Positions 1 to 7,176 of a stretch of DNA of 16,233 nt are shown piece by piece (position 1 is the first letter of the stretch; each line of letters starts with the position of its first letter). The notes under the pieces are model-generated. The model saw only the letters and a program-made list of their open reading frames with translations, was not told where the DNA came from and searched no databases. The stretch is from positions 1 to 16,233 of the forward strand of contig JAJXXM010000179.1 in the NCBI GenBank assembly GCA_021781095.1. Direction: 5' to 3'. The stretch comes from a bacterium (lineage in GTDB: Bacteria > Eremiobacterota > Eremiobacteria > Baltobacterales > Baltobacteraceae). The translations under genes were made by a program, and so were the position numbers.

Positions 1-338
1 CCGAGATGACCGATGAGGAGCGTCGGGCGCTCGACGCGCTCGGTGCGGCGCAGGCGATCGCAGCAAAGGCCGATATCAACCTCCGGACCGAGACCGTCAA
101 AGCTCGCTCCACGAAGCAGGCGGTGCGCGATATCGCCAAGCGCGAGCGCGCAAACCTCATCATTCTGGGCTCCTTCCGCGAAGGGAAGTATACCGGCGCC
201 CCCCTGAGCCGGACCATCGAAGAGATCGCGGCCGAGGCCAAGTGCGACGTGATCATCGGCGTGGAGGGCAAGCACGGCAACCTGCTCGTCGATCAGCTCG
301 GATTCGAACAGGGCGAGCAGGGCGAGAAGGCTCCATAA
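1..338 (+). CDS. Universal-stress-like (UspA) domain protein, C-terminal part, cut by the window edge
   Basis: The reading frame is open to the left edge, so the ATG at 6 is probably internal. From that ATG only 110 aa remain, against about 140 for a single Usp domain. The pattern is that of the second half of a Usp fold: a helix rich in A/R/E, the buried strand ANLIILGS, a loop and helix (APLSRTIEEIAAEAKC), and the final strand DVIIGV. The loop after LGS does not keep the classic G-2X-G-9X-G(S/T) ATP-binding spacing clearly, so nucleotide binding is uncertain. Usp domains are cytoplasmic and found in stress responses. They also occur as C-terminal tails of permeases and antiporters, and the missing 5' part could make this such a tail. 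The last residues are Glu/Gly/Gln-rich and look disordered. Confidence 0.6.
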   Translation, partial: EMTDEERRALDALGAAQAIAAKADINLRTETVKARSTKQAVRDIAKRERANLIILGSFREGKYTGAPLSRTIEEIAAEAKCDVIIGVEGKHGNLLVDQLGFEQGEQGEKAP

Positions 339-387
339 CGCGAACGCGCCTGGGAACGTTCTCATCATTGAGGAGGATCCCAATCCC

Positions 388-1056
388 ATGAAATCGTTTT
401 CACGGCTCGGCGCCGCCGCAGTAGCGCTCGTCGCCGCCGCAACCCTGCCGCTCTCCGCGCTCGCCGCCGGCAAAGCGCCGGCACTCGCAGCGTTCGACGC
501 GGCGTTCTCGCACGTACACGACTACACCGTGCAGCTCCGTTCGCACGAAGTCAAAGGCTCGGCGACGCAAAACCGCGTCTACCAGTATTCGTTCATGAAA
601 CCCCATTTCGCGAAGACCCTCATCATCTCGGGGGACGGACAGGGCTCGGGCGGCGTCTGGGCCGGCGGCGACCAAGTCAGCGGGCACCAGGGCGGCTTCC
701 TCTCGGGTATCCACCTCAAAGTGGGCCTCCACGACGGGCGCGCGGTCTCGCTGCGCGGGTACACCATTCCCGACGGGCTCATTCAGAATATCGTCGCCAA
801 GTATCAAAGCACACCCGGCACGCTCTCGCAGGGCGCCGGCGGCAACGTCGACGGCGTACCGACGCAACGCGTCTTTTTAAAAGTCGCGGACCCGGCGGCG
901 AACGACGGAATTACCTCGATGCTGATTTATTTCTCGGATAAAACGCACTTCCCGGTGCGCAATATTTGGTATCAGGGAAAGACGGCGGTGCTCGACCAGT
1001 CCTTCCTCAACCTCCATCTCAACGTGGGACTGACGCAGAACGACTTTCCGTTCTAA
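388..1056 (+). CDS. Secreted protein of unknown function, LolA/DUF1571-like outline
   Basis: A clear Sec signal peptide (residues 1-26: KSFSRLG, a hydrophobic A/V/L core, then SALAAG) precedes a mature domain of about 195 aa. No lipobox cysteine is present, so it should be soluble in the periplasm or exported. The mature part has a helix (AFDAAFSHVHDYTVQLRSHE) followed by alternating beta segments such as YQYSFMKPHFAKTLII and SMLIYFSDKTHFPVRNIWYQ. This resembles the lipoprotein-carrier/DUF1571-type half barrel, where the 'phdYtvql...' and 'fPvrn' segments are typical. That assignment is by pattern only. A strong AGGAGG lies at 371-376, 11 nt before the ATG, and supports the start. It follows the Usp-like frame by 49 nt and could be co-transcribed with it. 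It is convergent with the permease gene at 1099. Confidence 0.6.
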   Translation: MKSFSRLGAAAVALVAAATLPLSALAAGKAPALAAFDAAFSHVHDYTVQLRSHEVKGSATQNRVYQYSFMKPHFAKTLIISGDGQGSGGVWAGGDQVSGHQGGFLSGIHLKVGLHDGRAVSLRGYTIPDGLIQNIVAKYQSTPGTLSQGAGGNVDGVPTQRVFLKVADPAANDGITSMLIYFSDKTHFPVRNIWYQGKTAVLDQSFLNLHLNVGLTQNDFPF

Positions 1057-1077
1057 TCGGCCGATCTCCCGAGGCGT

Positions 1078-1127
1078 TTCGAAAGCGGTATCTCGTCGTC
1101 ACCGCGCGGCGAGGTACCGCTTTCGAA
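1078..1127. terminator. Long inverted repeat, probable bidirectional terminator between convergent genes
   Basis: The 13-nt arms TTCGAAAGCGGTA (1078-1090) and TACCGCTTTCGAA (1115-1127) are perfect reverse complements. Inside them, CTCG (1092-1095) and CGAG (1110-1113) can extend the stem past one mismatch. The right arm lies inside the last codons of the permease gene. No strong T-tract follows on either side (only TTT on the plus strand), so termination efficiency is uncertain. The position between convergent stop codons fits a shared terminator. Confidence 0.5.
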
Positions 1128-2085
1128 TTTCATCGAGTGCGACGGCGAGCAGGATGACCGCACCAAGCACGACTTTCTGCAAGTAGGAGTCGATGTTGAG
1201 CAGGTTCATCGCATTGTCGAGCAATCCGATCAAGAGCGCGCCGAAGAAGGTGCCGACGATCGTTCCGCGCCCGCCTGCGAGGCTCGTACCGCCGACGACG
1301 ACGGCGGCGATCGCATTGAGCATCTCGTCGCCGGTCCCGGTCTGCGGCGACCCGGTCGAGAAGAGCGCCATATAGAGAAAGCCGGCGATCGCGGCGCAGA
1401 TGCCGCTGATAACGTAGGCCATCGTCTTCACGCGATGCACGGCGATACCGGCGAGGCGCGCCGCTTCTTCGTTCCCGCCGAGTGCGAGAATCGACCGGCC
1501 GAAACGCGTTTTTTCGAGCAAGAGCGAACAAATAATGACGACGACGGCCATCCACAGTACCGGAATCGGCAACGCGGGAAGGTGGAGTTTTGCCGAGAGC
1601 CCGCCGAGAAACGATCCGATGCCGATACTATTGAACGCATTCGAGTTCAGCGGCACGGGGCGCCCGTGCGAGATGATGTACGAGATTCCAAGCGCGACCT
1701 GCATCATCGCCAACGTCGTGATGAACGGCGGGAGATTGAGGCGAACGACGGGGAGCGCGTTCACGTACCCGGCGCCGGCACCGAGCCCGATCCCGGCGAG
1801 CAAAACCACCGCGACCAACGCAAAGCCGGTGAGGTGCAACGAGTTCGCCAGCAACGCCATGACGACGCCGGTCAGCGAGACGAGCGACCCGATCGAAAGA
1901 TCGATGCCCGCGGTAAGAATCGTGAACGTTTCGCCGACGCCGAGAATGCAATTGTAGGTAATCTGTCGGAGGACACGGACGATGTTGCTCGGTTCGAGAA
2001 ACGAGCCGTGTGCGGCGATATTGACGCCGATCACCAACGCCAGCAGCACGAGGATCGTGCCGATCAATCGCAGGCGCGGGTTCAT
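1099..2085 (-). CDS. CUT2-family sugar ABC transporter permease (RbsC-like)
   Basis: This 328-aa, highly hydrophobic protein has the hallmarks of the RbsC/XylH/MglC permease family. They are an N-terminal membrane segment (residues 7-25), the signature GETFTILTAGIDLSIGSL, the cytoplasmic coupling stretch near LALGGNEEAARLAGI that contacts the ATPase, and the C-terminal VVVGGTSLAGGRGTIVGTFF followed by two membrane segments. Length matches the family (about 320-340). It would form a homodimeric channel importing a pentose, hexose or cyclitol with the adjacent ATPase and binding protein. The substrate cannot be read from sequence. Its ATG overlaps the ATPase stop in an ATGA, so the two are translationally coupled. 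Its last codons form one arm of the inverted repeat at 1078-1127. Confidence 0.92.
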   Translation of the reverse strand: MNPRLRLIGTILVLLALVIGVNIAAHGSFLEPSNIVRVLRQITYNCILGVGETFTILTAGIDLSIGSLVSLTGVVMALLANSLHLTGFALVAVVLLAGIGLGAGAGYVNALPVVRLNLPPFITTLAMMQVALGISYIISHGRPVPLNSNAFNSIGIGSFLGGLSAKLHLPALPIPVLWMAVVVIICSLLLEKTRFGRSILALGGNEEAARLAGIAVHRVKTMAYVISGICAAIAGFLYMALFSTGSPQTGTGDEMLNAIAAVVVGGTSLAGGRGTIVGTFFGALLIGLLDNAMNLLNIDSYLQKVVLGAVILLAVALDEIRKRYLAAR

Positions 2086-3554
2086 GCCGCCGCTCCGCTC
2101 GCCGCCGCGATCACGTTGGTCGGGCTCGCCTCCGCGCGCGAGAACTCCGCGACGATGCTGCCCTGCCGCACCACGCAGATGCGATGGCTCATGCCCAAGA
2201 GTTCGGGAAGTTCGCTACTCACCATGACGATCGCCACTCCTTGTTTCGCCAGCCCAACCATGAGTTCGTAAATTTCCGCCTTCGCCGCTACGTCGATCCC
2301 TCGCGTCGGTTCGTCGAGCAAGAGCACGCGAGGCTCCCCGAGGAGCCACTTCGCGAGGACGACTTTTTGCTGCGTTCCGCCGGAGAGATTGGCGACCAAT
2401 TGCGCGGTATTCGGGGTGCGAATGCGCAACCGTTCGACCATCGTTTCGCTCGCTCGCTCCTCGGCGGGGGCGTCCAACCACCCGAACGCACGCGCGAAAC
2501 GATCGAGATGCGCGAGCGTCGTGTTTGCGAGCACGCTCATGCCCAACACGAGCCCTTGCGCCTTGCGATCTTCGGTAACGAACGCGATGCCCGCCGCGAT
2601 GGTGCCGGCCGGCGTCCGTGCGTGCAGCGCCTTGCCGTCGACGGCGACCGAACCGGCCGCAGGATCGGCACCCGCAACCGCCCGCAAAATCTCCGTTCGC
2701 CCTGCGCCGACGAGCCCTCCGAGACCGAGAATTTCCCCAGCACGAACCTCGAAGCGCACGTCGCGAACGCCGCGCGCGGTGAGCCCGGCGACCGCGAGCC
2801 GAATCGGGGCATCGGCCGCCACGGCGGGAAGATCCGGAAAGCGCGCGTCGACCGGGCGCCCGACCATCGCCTGCAAAATCTCGTCGATGGGAAACGCCGA
2901 AGCCGCGCGCGTATCGATGCTCGCTCCGTCGCGCAGGACGGTGACGCGATCGGCGACGCGCGCTAACTCCTCCATGCGATGCGAGATATAGACGATGCCC
3001 ACGCCCTTGCTTTTGAGCGTCGCCACGATTTCGAAGAGCCGATCGATCTCTCGCTCGGAGAGTGCCGCCGTGGGTTCGTCCATCACCAACACGCGCACGT
3101 TTTTCGCGAGCGCCTTCGCGATCTCGACGAGTTGCTGGATGCCGACCGAGAGCTCGCCGACGGGACGGTCGAGCGGAATATCGATTCCGAACTCGGCGAT
3201 CAACTCGATGGCACGCGCACGCGCCGCCGCATCGTCGAGGAATGGACCGCGTTGCGGCTCTTTTCCGAGAAAAATATTGGCGACGGCATCGAATTGCGGC
3301 ACGAGCGTGAACTCTTGGTAGATCATCCCGATTCCGAGGCGCTCGGCATCGCGCGGGGAGGCGATGCGCACGCGCTCGCCGTCGATGAAAATTTCTCCGG
3401 TGTCTGCGGGCTGCGCGCCGGAGAGAATCTTCATGAGCGTCGATTTACCGGCACCATTCTCGCCGACCAATGCCAAGACTTCGCCGCTACGGACGAAGAT
3501 CGAGACATCGGCGAGTGCGCGGACGCCGGGAAACGATTTCCCGATCGCGCGCAT
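2082..3554 (-). CDS. CUT2-family sugar ABC transporter ATP-binding protein (RbsA/MglA-like, two ABC domains)
   Basis: This is a double ATPase of 490 aa from the first ATG. Domain 1 has Walker A GENGAGKST (about residues 31-39), signature LSVGIQQLVEIAKAL and Walker B VLVMDEPTAAL. Domain 2 has the degenerate Walker A GGLVGAGRTEIL that is normal in this family, signature LSGGTQQKVVLAKW and Walker B VLLLDEPTRGID. It powers the permease encoded directly downstream and shares an ATGA overlap with it. The start is doubtful. The family's first beta strand (PLLEM) continues in frame upstream of the ATG, to the stop of the binding-protein gene at 3582-3584, with only ATT (3576-3578) or CTG (3558-3563) as possible earlier starts. 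GGAG lies directly against the ATG, too close for normal use, whereas GAAGG lies about 11 nt before the ATT. Confidence 0.92.
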   Translation of the reverse strand: MRAIGKSFPGVRALADVSIFVRSGEVLALVGENGAGKSTLMKILSGAQPADTGEIFIDGERVRIASPRDAERLGIGMIYQEFTLVPQFDAVANIFLGKEPQRGPFLDDAAARARAIELIAEFGIDIPLDRPVGELSVGIQQLVEIAKALAKNVRVLVMDEPTAALSEREIDRLFEIVATLKSKGVGIVYISHRMEELARVADRVTVLRDGASIDTRAASAFPIDEILQAMVGRPVDARFPDLPAVAADAPIRLAVAGLTARGVRDVRFEVRAGEILGLGGLVGAGRTEILRAVAGADPAAGSVAVDGKALHARTPAGTIAAGIAFVTEDRKAQGLVLGMSVLANTTLAHLDRFARAFGWLDAPAEERASETMVERLRIRTPNTAQLVANLSGGTQQKVVLAKWLLGEPRVLLLDEPTRGIDVAAKAEIYELMVGLAKQGVAIVMVSSELPELLGMSHRICVVRQGSIVAEFSRAEASPTNVIAAASGAAA

Positions 3555-3581
3555 CTCCAGCAGCGGTGCGTCGGAAATGAC

Positions 3582-4541
3582 TTAGGGCGCCTTCTTCGCG
3601 TCGGCGGCGGTGTACGTTCCCACGGGCACCTTCACCACTTTCGGAGGAACCTTACCGGCGAAATAATCGTGCAACGTGTCGATCACCATTTTCCCGATTT
3701 GGTCGGGGTGCTGCACGACGTCGCCGTACATTTCGCCCTTCGCGATTGCGGTGCGGGCCTCGGGCGTCGCGTCGAAACCGACGATCGCGACCTTACCGGC
3801 CATCCCGGCGGCGCGAACCGCCGTGAGCGCACCGAGCGCCGAATCGTCGTTGATGCCGAAAATTCCGCGGAGGTGCGGGTGACTCTGAAGGATATCGCCG
3901 ACATCGTTTGCGGCTTTATCGCGTTGCCCGCCGGAATCGACGTCGGCGACGATTTTAGCCTTCGGACACGATGCGGCGAGATATTCTTTGAAGCCGCGGA
4001 CGCGATCTTGAACGCTCGTCACCTCGGGCTCGTCGACGACGGCGACCTCGCCGGTCCCGTCGATCGCCTTGCAGATCAGCTTGCCCGCCTCCATACCGCC
4101 CTCGACGTTATCGCTGGCGATATGCGCGACGACGACGCCCCGGTTGCTGGTGCTCGCGATATCGGCGGTGAAGACCGGGATCTTCGCTCGATTCGCTTCG
4201 ACGATCGCGCTGCCGATCGCCTTCGAATCGTAGGGTGTCAGAACGATCGCATTCACGTGCTTCGAGATGAAATCTTCCACCTGCGATTGCTGTCGCGCGT
4301 TATCGCGATTGGCGTCGACGACGTTGAGCGCGTAACCGTATTTTTTCGCCTCGGCGCGCATGCCGGCTTCCATCTCTTGATAAAACTGCGCTTCGCGATT
4401 CTGAATGGAGACGCCGATCGTCTTGGTCGGCGCGCTCGTCGCACTCCCTCCCGAGGCGGCGCCGGATTTCGAAGCGCCATGGGAGGAGCATGCGGCCAGC
4501 GCAAGCACCGCCACGATAGCCGAACGACGAAGAATCTTCAC
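3582..4541 (-). CDS. CUT2-family sugar-binding lipoprotein (RbsB-like, type I periplasmic binding protein)
   Basis: A GTG start at 4541 is chosen because AAAGGGG lies 5 nt upstream; the in-frame ATG at 4565 would add only eight charged residues. The product is about 319 aa. It begins VKILRRSAIVAVLALAACSS, a lipoprotein signal with lipobox LAAC, followed by a Ser/Gly/Ala-rich tether. The body follows the Peripla_BP_4 fold: KTIGVSIQNREAQFYQEM, VNAIVLTPYDSKAIGSAI, a substrate-contact region around VFTADIAS and VAHIASDN, GIFGINDDSALGAL, and VAIVGFDATPEARTAI. It captures a sugar or cyclitol and delivers it to the permease at 1099-2085. The lipid anchor tethers it to the membrane. It lies 37 nt after the symporter gene and is the binding component of a complete three-gene importer. 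Confidence 0.9.
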   Translation of the reverse strand: MKILRRSAIVAVLALAACSSHGASKSGAASGGSATSAPTKTIGVSIQNREAQFYQEMEAGMRAEAKKYGYALNVVDANRDNARQQSQVEDFISKHVNAIVLTPYDSKAIGSAIVEANRAKIPVFTADIASTSNRGVVVAHIASDNVEGGMEAGKLICKAIDGTGEVAVVDEPEVTSVQDRVRGFKEYLAASCPKAKIVADVDSGGQRDKAANDVGDILQSHPHLRGIFGINDDSALGALTAVRAAGMAGKVAIVGFDATPEARTAIAKGEMYGDVVQHPDQIGKMVIDTLHDYFAGKVPPKVVKVPVGTYTAADAKKAP

Positions 4542-4578
4542 GGGGTCCCCTTTCGTATCACGCAACAGCGAACGAGCC

Positions 4579-6396
4579 TTAGGATTCGCGCGCTGAAGGT
4601 TGGCGTTCGGTCTCGGCAGCGCCTTCGTCTCCCTCCCAGAGCCGACGAATCACGAGTACGAGCCCCAGCGTCGCGACGAGGGTCACCGCGCTCCATACCC
4701 AGGCCGGCAACCAAGCGCCCTGCAACCACGCGCCGGTCGCAAAGAGCACGCCGTAGATCGCGGCGAGCCCAAGCACCCAGCCCGCAAGTGCGGCGGCAGG
4801 CGAATCCTGCGATTTGGGCAGTCCGTAGCGTTCGCGTAGATACTTCCAGCCAGGGCCCGGCGGGTGAACGCGCCGGTAGAATTCGACGAGCACGCGCTCG
4901 TCTTTCGGCGGAAAGAGCAGCGTGATGCCGAGCCACGCCACGGTAGTGACGCCGACGCCGATGAGCAGCGAGGTCGTCGGATCGACCGCGTGCCCGAATT
5001 TGCCGGCGATAAAAAATGCAATCGCGATGAGAAACGAGACCGCCATCGCGGCGATCTCGCTCGCCGCATCGATGCGCCACCAAAACCAGCGAAGGAGATA
5101 GAGCAGCCCGGTCCCCGCACCGATGGAGAGTAGAAGGTCGAAGCCCTGCCGAGCGGTACCGAGCAAGAACGTCACGCCGACGCCGCCGAGCGCGATGAGG
5201 ATGGTGACGAGTCGCCCCGCGACCACGTAATGCCGTTCCTCGCGCCCCGGCGCCATAAAACGTCGATAGAGATCGTGCACGAGATAGGACGTGCCCCAAT
5301 TGAGATGGGTTTCGATGGTGGAACGATAGGCGGCGAAGATGCCGGCGACCATAAAACCGGCGAATCCCGCCGGAAGGAAGACGAGCATCGCCGGATACGC
5401 GATGTCGTTCCCCAGCAGCGCCGGTTGCACGTGCGGAAAACGCAGCGCGATATCGTGAACGGTGGGATAGACGATCGTCGAAGCGAGCGCGACGATAATC
5501 CAGGGCCACGGCCGCAGTGCGTAATGCATCGCTTGAAAAGCGAGAGTGCCGCCCATCGCATCGCGTTCGCTGCGCGCCGCGAGCATGCGCTGCGCGACGT
5601 AACTCCCCCCGCCCGGCTCCGCACCCGGATACCAGACCGACCACCATTGCACCGTGAGCGGAATGACGAAGATCGCCAGCGCCGTCGGCCAGTTGTTGAA
5701 ATTGGGAAAGAACGAGAGCCAATGCGGATGGACGGCGCGGATCTGCGAAAAGAGCCCGGCGAGCCCGCCGACGTGCGGCGCGCGTAGGGCGAAGTACGCC
5801 GCGGCGATCGCCGAACTCATCGTGATGAGAAACTGAATCGTATCGGTCACCATCACGCCCCAGAGCCCCGCCGTCGCCGCAAACACAATCGGAACGACGA
5901 CCGCGATGGCGAGCGTCTCGACGTTCGTCCATCCGAAAAGAATCCCGCAAATTTTGGTGAGCGCGAGATTGACGGTCGCGATAATAAACCAATTGAAGAG
6001 CAAACCGAGATAGACCGCTCGAAATCCGCGCACGGCGCGAGCGCCGGCGCCCGAATAGCGCATTTCGTAGAATTCGAGATCGGTGAGCACGCCGCTACGG
6101 CGCCAAAGCCGTGCGTAAAAAAAGACCGTAGCGAGGCCGGTGAGCAAGAACGACCACCACACCCAATTCCCCGCGACGCCGCCTTCGCGCACGATATTCG
6201 TTACCAAATTGGGCGTATCGGTGGAAAAAGTCGTCGCGACGAGGGAAATACCGATCAACCACCACGGCGCTTGCCGCCCCGCGGCAAAGAACTCGCTGGT
6301 GTTGCGGCCGGCGCGCCGGGCGAGAACGATGGCGGGCACGAACGTGATCCCCAACGAGAGCACGACGATCCACCAATCGAGTGCGGTGAGATGCAT
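4579..6396 (-). CDS. Sodium:solute symporter (SSS family)
   Basis: This 605-aa membrane protein shows about 13-14 hydrophobic segments. It matches the SSS family: the N-terminal LDWWIVVLSLGITFVPAI helix, NTSEFFAAGRQAPWWLIGIS (the SSS 'yflagR..pw...' segment), TFSTDTPNLVT, the AATAGLWGVMVTDTIQFLI motif, and the later GGGSYVAQRM and ALRPWPWII segments typical of one bacterial subgroup. It imports an unidentified solute, probably a sugar or organic acid, with Na+. It is encoded 18 nt after the alkyltransferase-like gene and 37 nt before the CUT2 binding protein, so one transcript probably carries a symporter and an ABC importer together. No clear Shine-Dalgarno precedes the ATG (the upstream stretch is pyrimidine-rich); coupling to the preceding stop is likely. 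It is somewhat longer than the usual 500-550 aa because of a hydrophilic C-terminal tail. Confidence 0.88.
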   Translation of the reverse strand: MHLTALDWWIVVLSLGITFVPAIVLARRAGRNTSEFFAAGRQAPWWLIGISLVATTFSTDTPNLVTNIVREGGVAGNWVWWSFLLTGLATVFFYARLWRRSGVLTDLEFYEMRYSGAGARAVRGFRAVYLGLLFNWFIIATVNLALTKICGILFGWTNVETLAIAVVVPIVFAATAGLWGVMVTDTIQFLITMSSAIAAAYFALRAPHVGGLAGLFSQIRAVHPHWLSFFPNFNNWPTALAIFVIPLTVQWWSVWYPGAEPGGGSYVAQRMLAARSERDAMGGTLAFQAMHYALRPWPWIIVALASTIVYPTVHDIALRFPHVQPALLGNDIAYPAMLVFLPAGFAGFMVAGIFAAYRSTIETHLNWGTSYLVHDLYRRFMAPGREERHYVVAGRLVTILIALGGVGVTFLLGTARQGFDLLLSIGAGTGLLYLLRWFWWRIDAASEIAAMAVSFLIAIAFFIAGKFGHAVDPTTSLLIGVGVTTVAWLGITLLFPPKDERVLVEFYRRVHPPGPGWKYLRERYGLPKSQDSPAAALAGWVLGLAAIYGVLFATGAWLQGAWLPAWVWSAVTLVATLGLVLVIRRLWEGDEGAAETERQPSARES

Positions 6397-6414
6397 GGGC
6401 GGCAGGGTACGCGC

Positions 6415-6909
6415 TTACCGCGTGCGTTCCCCCACGAGACCGCGCCCTTCGAACGCGAGCAGCCGGGCCCGCAGGGAACGCGGGCTCGCGCCCTTCACCC
6501 GCCCGTCGGCACCCAGAATGCGATGGGCGGGCACGAAGAGTGCGAGCGGCGCCCGCGACATCGCGGCCGCGACGGCACGGTGGGAGCGCGGAGCTCCGAG
6601 CAAACGAGCGACCTCACCGTAGCTGAGTCGATCGCCGAAGGCGGTGCGCGCAACGAATTCCCACGCACGGCGCGCAAAGGGCGATCCGTCGAGGGCGAGC
6701 GGGAGATCGAAACGCTCCAAACGGCGCGCGAAATATGCGCCGACCTGTCGCTCGATCTCGCGACCGAACGCATTCGTCGCGCGTACGGCGACCTTCGGAC
6801 GGAGGACGAAATCGCTCCGTATTATCCGCTCGCGGTCGAATTCCACCAGTAGCGAACGACCGAACGGCGTCGGCAGAAGCAGCCCCGGCAGCGGAACGTC
6901 GCTCTTCAT
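6415..6909 (-). CDS. O6-alkylguanine-DNA alkyltransferase homologue with Ala in place of the catalytic Cys (alkyltransferase-like)
   Basis: This 164-aa protein has the two-domain outline of Ogt/MGMT: an N-terminal domain (about 10-70) and the C-terminal DNA-binding alkyltransferase domain. Conserved features are [11 protein letters not shown] (Tyr97, the nucleotide-flipping region), SHRAV with the Arg finger Arg111, and the Glu of LLAFEG (Glu154). The active-site motif, normally PCHR, reads VPAHRIL: residue 128 is Ala, codon GCC at 6526-6528. The Asn that usually precedes the motif (NP) is Ala120. It therefore cannot transfer alkyl groups to a cysteine here. Known alkyltransferase-like proteins (Trp in E. 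coli YbaZ; I recall Ala in a Thermus homologue) bind lesions and signal to nucleotide excision repair. Unlike short ATLs it keeps the N-terminal domain. AAGAAGG lies 4 nt before the ATG. It heads the minus-strand operon. Confidence 0.88.
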   Translation of the reverse strand: MKSDVPLPGLLLPTPFGRSLLVEFDRERIIRSDFVLRPKVAVRATNAFGREIERQVGAYFARRLERFDLPLALDGSPFARRAWEFVARTAFGDRLSYGEVARLLGAPRSHRAVAAAMSRAPLALFVPAHRILGADGRVKGASPRSLRARLLAFEGRGLVGERTR

Positions 6910-6967
6910 GCAGCCTTCTTAGCTCCTTCACCGTGCCGTCCTATGCTCGTCGGGCAGGAGGCCCGCC
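6910..6967. promoter_or_regulatory. Divergent intergenic region
   Basis: These 58 nt separate the alkyltransferase-like gene (minus) from the small membrane protein and exporter operon (plus). Both ribosome-binding sites are here: AAGAAGG for the minus gene and AGGAGG, 6 nt before the ATG at 6968, for the plus gene. A weak plus-strand pair TTAGCT-17 nt-TATGCT is present, but it matches consensus poorly, so promoter positions remain unassigned. Confidence 0.35.
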
Positions 6968-7174
6968 ATGAGGCAAACCCAGAGCGACCCACTCGAACGT
7001 GCGCGCGAGATCGTCTACGCGTCGCTTCTGCGCGAACGATCCGGCCGCGGCTTCGGCAGCATCCTCGCGCACCCCGAACGCGACCCGCTCGACCGTCCGT
7101 GGATCGTCGCGGCACAGATTTTCGCGATGCTCGTCTCGGTGCCGCTGCTCATCTGGCTCTTCGCAGGCCGATAG
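6968..7174 (+). CDS. Small single-pass membrane protein of unknown function, first gene of the exporter operon
   Basis: This 68-aa protein has an excellent AGGAGG 6 nt before its ATG, which is the main reason to call it real. The N-terminal 44 residues are charged and soluble in character (QTQSDPLERAREIVYASLL, then RERSGRGFGSILAHPERDPL). The C-terminal part (WIVAAQIFAMLVSVPLLIWLFAG, about residues 45-67) is one membrane helix ending with a single Arg. I recognise no family. It sits 2 nt before the HlyD-type adaptor gene, so it is expected to be co-translated with the exporter, perhaps as an accessory subunit or assembly factor. That role is inference from position only. A longer frame through this region in the adaptor's phase (starting 6943) has no ribosome-binding site and would displace this gene. 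Confidence 0.6.
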   Translation: MRQTQSDPLERAREIVYASLLRERSGRGFGSILAHPERDPLDRPWIVAAQIFAMLVSVPLLIWLFAGR

Positions 7175-7176
7175 CG

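Noticed and set aside
2979..4925. A 648-codon open frame on the plus strand
   Set aside because: It lies antisense to the ATPase, binding protein and symporter genes, is full of charged residues without domain pattern, and results from GC-rich codon bias.
4538..5992. A 484-codon minus-strand frame inside the symporter region
   Set aside because: It is a shifted frame of the real symporter, with Arg-rich low-complexity translation; the symporter frame has clear family motifs.
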